This document shows positions 58,815 through 64,000 of a stretch of DNA of 64,000 nt, piece by piece (the first letter of the stretch is position 1; each line of letters starts with the position of its first letter). The notes below the pieces were generated by a model that worked only from the letters and a program-made list of their open reading frames with translations, was not told the origin of the DNA and did not search any database. This DNA is from Thalassia testudinum. Its lineage: Eukaryota > Streptophyta > Magnoliopsida > Alismatales > Hydrocharitaceae. The position numbers and the translations under genes are program-made. Location: the NCBI GenBank assembly GCA_037157565.1, contig JAZHRO010000062.1:7998001-8062000 (forward strand), written 5' to 3'.

Positions 58815-59787
58815 ATGCAGCCTGACATGTTAGGAAAACTATTTAGGAAACTTGAGTCTCAAATGAGCGTGAAAGAAAAGATACTTGAGAATGCCTATAG
58901 AAAACATGAAGAATATTATACAAGGGACATTCAGGAAAGATTTGCAAAACTAACAAAACTCATCACAAACTGTGTAGGGATAATATGGACACAAATGAAA
59001 CACAGTTCAACCTGGGATAATAGATTAGCAGAGCACAATGAATTGGTGAAATTACACAATAATGATTGTCTGCAATTTTGGTCAAACCCTTCACTTCCAG
59101 AAAAATTCCATGAATTTCTAGAAAAATGGAAAGAATTGCTGAATAAGTTGTATAGAACAATTGATCAAAAGTACCCATTAGAAACTAACAAAACATCTTG
59201 GAGTGAGACCAGTGATCAACACAGTTTCTCAAATCCTGGGTTCAATGATGATAATTGTGGACCCGCAGCCCAAATAAATTCAAATTCAAATTTCATAGCA
59301 ATTGACATTCTTGATCTTGATGAGGGTTGGGAGGATCCAATTGCAACAGATCATGATTTCAAGCCAGCCCTAGAGGTACAAAACCCTTATACGCCAAGCT
59401 TAGATTTCCTAGAATCCTGTGATAATGAGATTGAATCAGAACCTCTCGAGGGTGTAAATTTCGCTCCTTATTCTGATAAGGTGACTCTCAAGAGCAATTC
59501 TGACATCCCTGTAGAGCCCAACCTAGATTCTAGTAATCCAACCCATACCCTTAACCTAGAACCTAGATCTGAGACTTCTTTGGATGATTATGAGGCTCCT
59601 TGTGAAAAAATCAGATTTCGAATCTGGATTATGATTCAGGGCCCGTATTGGATGAGTACACCTCGCCAAACTCCCCAGAGATACAGGTTGATTTTTCGGA
59701 AGTCACTTCAATCTATGATACAGGAACTGAGGAGTTGGAAGAGTTAGGTTTTGATTGGGTCTCCCCTACTATTATCACAGAGATCAA
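58815..59787 (+). CDS. Unknown ORF of the level-1 non-autonomous element
   Basis: 310 codons are open (to 59747). Residues 1-150 are Lys/Glu-rich and probably alpha-helical (KEKILENAYRKHEEYYTRDI; FHEFLEKWKELLNKLYRTID). Residues 160-265 are acidic and Pro/Asn-rich. After GAAAAAA (59604-59610) the open frame changes character, while the alternative frame stays acidic (TSPNSPEIQVDFSEV, then EELEELGFDWVSP) until the LTR at 59788, so one A is probably missing. It follows the same type of leader that precedes gag in G, hence replaces gag-pol. The acidic tail recalls ORFX of C and E, but I see no clear sequence match. No known domain. Right end lost. Confidence 0.55.
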
Positions 59788-61185
59788 TGTTTAAAAGTGT
59801 CGCATTGCAGTATAGTCGAAATCACTTTGAAAGCAAATACAATTTTTATTATTCGAATAAGTTCCAAGGTCAAATACAAGGAGAAAATGGAATTCACACA
59901 CTAATTTCAACAATTAATGCAACTTGAACACAAAATATTACTCAAAAACTAATTAGGAATGTAGAGCATATGAGTATATGAAGAGTAAAAAGAATTTTAC
60001 ACAAAATAATGGTGATTTGAATCACCAATTTACTCAAATCTACTAAAGGAGGGAATATGAAATATGACATCTGATTTTGCAATCAAATGTCTTAAATGAC
60101 TTGTGCTACAGTATCCCTTTTTATTCTTGTCTGCATGCCCCTTCTTTTCTTATTCTCTTTCTCTGATTCTTCCTTTCTACTTCTATTTCTGCTTTGCTCC
60201 TTCTTCTTTTATTCTTCTTACACCTTCAGCTCAGAGTTCTTCTTCTTCTTCTTCATCTTCTTCTTCTGCCTTCAGCGCTACAATCCTTGTCTTCTTCTTT
60301 CTATTTCTTCCTTAGGCTTTCTTCTTCTTCTTCTTTCTTCTTCTTCCTTTGGCTCTCCTCTCTCAGAATCCGACTAAGTGTTGGAGCCAATCTTCTCAGG
60401 GAAAAATCACCCTTTCCCCACACAACTCTCCTCTCTCTTTCTATTTCAGTCTCGCTCTCCCAGAGCCACAGTCGGTCGGGTAATCGAACCTAGTGCATAC
60501 CCGAGTCCAGGCTCATCGGCGTGTGGTGGTGAGCGAGGAGTGTAGGTCAGGCGGGTAGTTGGGTCGGCTATGTCCGCAGGTGAGGTGTCGCAGACGAGCC
60601 TGAGTGAAGGGGAAGGAGGACCTCACCCTCAGTGTTTGGAGGTGAACAGCGAATGACACTTATTCAATTTATGCAGCTGAAAGCACCTCTTCGTATCCGA
60701 GGTGGGACTAAATGTCCCACCTTTCTTCCGCACAATGCAACAGCAGGGTGCTTGGCCAATTTGGCGAGGTTGCAGCTGCTGAAGCCCCTACATGAGGACT
60801 TGGATGCATGCAGGCTTTGATTGCGCACAGCCTGGAGGTATCCCCTAGGCGTAGCAAGACTTGGAGCAGCTTGAAGCTCGCTCGAAGCTTGGCAGCAATG
60901 GTGGCTCTGACCTACTACCTAAAATCAATAAAAGAGGCCATATGGCTGCATCAGAATGCTCAATAGGGTCACTGTGGCACGGCGAATGTAACGGTGGTCG
61001 TGGCGTTGAGCGACAGTAGTTACAGTGGCTGGATGGTGAAGGGAATGGTAGGTGAGAGTGGGTCTATTCGAGGAGGTGTTTGGGTAGATGATGGAGCGAA
61101 TGGAGTGAGGGGAAATGAGCAGGAAGGTGCAATGGAGGTTGTAGGGTGGTCGACGAGGTGGATGGAGGTGCATAGCGACGGGTGG
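59788..61185 (-). mobile_element. A-type LTR (A4), 3' half
   Basis: Begins TGTTTAAAAGTGTCGC on the + strand after ATCAA (59783-59787, presumed duplication). It has the U5 block (59868-59887), polypyrimidine tract (60105-60370), the block ending CCTCACCCTCAGTGTTTGGAGG, and an inverted repeat GGTGGGAC...GTCCCACC (60701-60722). It is interrupted at 61186, so its U3 half lies beyond the window. Confidence 0.82.
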
Positions 61186-61859
61186 TGTCGGACCCGAATA
61201 AGTTGTTAATATGATGATTTTATCATTGAAGTGTGTATAGTGGTTAACCTAAATCAGACCTAACCATCTCTTTACAAAACTTTTTTTAACCTGGCCTACT
61301 TGATTTTATCTTGGTCACTTTTAGGCCCAGGGTCGAACTCAGGGAAGTGGGGTTACAAGTTAAGTTTCTACATCTTTCCTATAACGAGTTTCTTCTGTTC
61401 ATTTATTGTGTTTTTGGTGTTTTTCTTATTTAGATTTTTTCTAGTAATCTTTGTCCTTGAGGCACACCCTCAAAATTGGGTTCTTGGCTTTGAGCCAAAA
61501 CAGGGTTCCAAAATGAGTCTTGCTATTCGCAAGACGGAGTACCTGCAAGTCAAAGATTATCTTTTCTCTTTTATATATATATTTTTATCTTTTTACTAAT
61601 AGGAAAGCGAAACAGAAATAAAGTAAATACAGTATATATATATAGGTATATATTATGTATATAAGGGGTGGGGGTGGAGGCGAAGATGGAGTGTAGCACG
61701 GTGTCTAGTCGGTCATCGTCTAGAAAGACGTAACCAACAAGACTAGGTGCCGCGTGGAGTGTGGGATGGATGGTGGAAGATGTATGCGAACACGCTTTTT
61801 ATACACGTGTATTAGGGAATATCAGCAACTGGTGCAGATATTCCCGCAATACCACGTAT

Positions 61860-62625
61860 GGTAAATAATGTGAAAATATGTGGATATATGTAAATATATC
61901 TATATGTATATATATATAGTTATAAATATATAGGTATATATATATGTAGTTATATATGTATATATGTATATGTATATATATATATAGGCATGTAAATATA
62001 TATATAAGTATATGTATAAATAGATATATGTATAGATCTATATATATATATATATATAGGTATGAGTATGTGTATATAACTATATAGATGTAAATATATA
62101 TGTATATATAGACATATGTAGCTAGATATATGTATATATGTATATATAGATGTATATGTAAGTAGGTGTGTATATATGTATATATATATATATATATACA
62201 CATATGTATCTATACTTAGTTATATAGGTAATAATATATATATAGATATATGTATATTTATATATATATATATGTATATAAATGTATGTATATATATCAG
62301 TATATATATGTGTATATATATATAAGTATATAGATATATATATATATGTATATGTATGTATATAGACTAGTACATAGTTATATAGTACTAATATATGTAT
62401 GGATATATGTATAAATATATATATAAGTATATAGATATATGTGTATATATAAGTATATAGATATATATATATATATATGTATGTATGTATACTAATACAA
62501 AAGTATATAGGTACTACTATATGTATAAATATAAGTATATATATATATGTATATATGTATATATATATGTATATAAATATATATATATCAATACATATAA
62601 GTATACGTATATATATATGTTTATA
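61860..62625. repeat. TA-rich microsatellite
   Basis: About 765 bp of imperfect (TA)n with frequent TATG, TAGA and TAAA variants. It gives Tyr/Ile-only ORFs that are not genes. Likely a polymorphic, replication-slippage-prone tract inside the F sequence. Confidence 0.95.
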
Positions 62626-62636
62626 ATAGAGTATAG

Positions 62637-62735
62637 GTGTGTGTGTCTGTGGAAGTGTGAGTGTATGTGTGCATAAACGTCGGTGTAAAGAGAGAGTGTT
62701 GTGAGAGAGAGTGAGAGAGAGAGAGAGCGGGAGAG
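62637..62735. repeat. GT- and GA-rich simple repeat
   Basis: GTGTGTGTCTGTGG followed by GAGAGAGAGTGAGAGAGAGA, adjacent to the TA-rich tract. Confidence 0.85.
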
Positions 62736-62759
62736 CCTGTAGAGGAAGGAAAGGGCATT

Positions 62760-63470
62760 TTAAGCCATCTGCACGCGAAGGGCGTCGTCTGGTGGTTCAA
62801 ACTCGCATGCAGGCACGTATGCGTGCAGAGAAGCACGCGCTGGAGGGCGAAGGGCACAGAGAGGAGACGTAGCACACCATGCTGCGCAAAGGCTGGCGCG
62901 GGCAAAGGGAGCGGGCGAAGGCAGGCGCTGGGAGAGGGCTGGCAGACGCGCGGGCGGGCGCGCGCACGGGCGAGGGCTGGTTGCGGCGTGCCGGGTGACA
63001 GGATAAGTGAGAAGCTTTCTGGTCACCCCACCGTAGCCACAGTGTCGCACAGACTCGCGTGAACAGTGGCTACAGTGTAAGGCCGTGCCGCGCGACCAGG
63101 TACGGACGGTTGTGTGAGTGCGGACGGCTCGATGCGCACGGTGGAGTCGCTCCGGCTACTGGCTTGCGGGCGTGACCTCACTATAGAGCGCGCAGAGGGG
63201 GTTTGGGTCGCGAGCGAAGGGGCGCAACAGGGCACACAGAGGTCTGTGGGTGCTGCTGGGGTGCTTGGCTGGCCGCTGCAGAGGCGCGTAGAGGCCGGTT
63301 GCGAGCAGAAGAGAGCACGACAGGGCTGGGAAAGCGGGAGGTGGAGAGGCCTGCAGGTGCGCGCGGAAGGCAAGGGCACCTGCAGGCATGCGCGGAAGGG
63401 GCTGGGGCTGCTGCTGCTGCTAACCTGCTGCTGCCGCTGAGCTTCGAGCTTCAGACCTTGAAGCTTGCGG
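62760..63470. other. CpG-rich block of the F sequence
   Basis: Strongly GC-rich with many CG and CTGCAGG-like motifs, flanked by AT-rich DNA. Comparable blocks occur inside D- and E-type LTRs. No gene supported. Confidence 0.7.
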
Positions 63471-64000
63471 CCATGGCTGAAGGTGCTGGAAACGTAAGAA
63501 AAATGACAAAAGAGGCACCACGCCCACCGGCTCTTTGAAGAGTTGGGCGGTGGTGGTCTCACTGTGGTGGTGTTCACCACAGTGAGGGCTCCTATCCGCC
63601 GGGTATCTCCGAGGAGGGCTGGCATGAGGAGGGAGAGGGAGGAGAGTACGGTGGCCTGGAAGAAGTGCTGGGTGGTTTTTGGCTGGGACCAGGCTGCTGA
63701 AGAGGAAGAAACCGTGGTCTTTTTAAAGAAGAGGAAGTGCATGGCTCACATGCGGCTGTAGGGAGAGGTTGGTATGGCTTGGCAGGGAGAGGGCTGCTGC
63801 GGCTAGCAGGGAGAGGGCTGTTGCAGGGAAGCATGGCGTGAGTAGAAGAAGAAGATGCATGCAACCGCAGGAAGCATTTAAAAATCAAGTGAAATAAAAA
63901 ATAAAAAGATGGTGAATTAGCAGAGATGCACTTGAAGAAAATGTTAATAGCAAGGCCACTTATTTATTCTCCTCTCTTCTCAATTAAATGCATGCATGCA

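Larger units (their letters stand above)
61186..64000 (-). mobile_element. F-type LTR-like sequence, right end outside window
   Basis: TGTCGGACCCGAATAAG starts right after A4 sequence. 145 bp inside lies GGTCGAACTCAGGGAAGTGG (61331-61350), the U5 block in the same orientation as in the other families. That, and the TA-rich and GC-rich blocks, suggest a minus-strand LTR of at least 2.8 kb. No second LTR, primer site or duplication is visible, so this is a tentative call. ORFs in it (for example 63023-63742) have no recognisable domain. Confidence 0.55.

Noticed and set aside
61799..62203. Tyr/Ile-only ORFs
   Set aside because: Translation of the TA-rich microsatellite.

Overview
The window is plant intergenic heterochromatin made almost entirely of nested long-terminal-repeat (LTR) retrotransposons of the Ty3/gypsy order. 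I found no host gene, tRNA or rRNA. The coding remnants (FMDDF reverse transcriptase, DLGAS/DLGAG protease, integrase reading FDIWGI...FMGPFP or FMSPFP) and primer binding sites complementary to the 3' end of plant tRNA-Asp point to the Athila lineage. That indicates an angiosperm with a repeat-rich genome. The species cannot be told from this sequence.

Layout, outermost to innermost. (0) Bases 1-255 are the + strand reverse transcriptase of an Athila copy. (1) At 256 a + strand element with an A-type LTR (256-3006), tRNA-Asp primer site and leader is inserted. Its leader stops at about 3123, resumes at about 57847, and leads into a 310-codon ORF of unknown function at 58815. (2) Everything from 3124 to 57846 is minus-strand material inserted in that leader: two Athila copies (G-left and G-right) in tandem that share one LTR (36827-47225). 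That LTR has a primer binding site on one flank and a polypurine tract on the other. G-left has lost its integrase and 3' LTR at the 3123/3124 junction. (3) G-left is cut by a full non-autonomous element C (3398-11969), a solo D-type LTR (12690-14206), and solo A-type LTRs A2 (16777-19554) and A3 (20363-36051). The shared LTR is cut by the young non-autonomous element E (38483-46124). (4) Inside A3 sits the 13-kb gag-pol element D (20966-34012). (5) Inside D's gag lies another solo D-type LTR (28417-30099). To the right, the level-1 ORF is cut by an A-type LTR (59788-61185), itself cut at 61186 by a further LTR-like sequence (F) that runs to the window end and holds a TA-rich microsatellite and a GC-rich block.

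Most insertions keep 5-bp target-site duplications, so the order of events can be read. Elements D and G carry gag-pol. C, E and the level-1 element carry no gag-pol and instead encode acidic proteins of unknown function, while sharing leaders, 3' regions or LTRs with the autonomous families. This looks like a community of autonomous and non-autonomous partners that exchange modules.

The most interesting signals are not genes. In all four families with a visible 3' end, the polypurine tract is bracketed by a stem-loop on the internal side and a second stem-loop at the LTR terminus. The LTR-terminal stem keeps its pairing while its sequence changes. A U5 block (CTCCCTRTG..ACGACC-like) recurs at a similar place in every LTR family. 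The unknown ORF family (here ORFX) has a repeated Trp-Ser...Leu-Glu motif and, in E, a canonical -1 slippery heptamer where its reading frame breaks.
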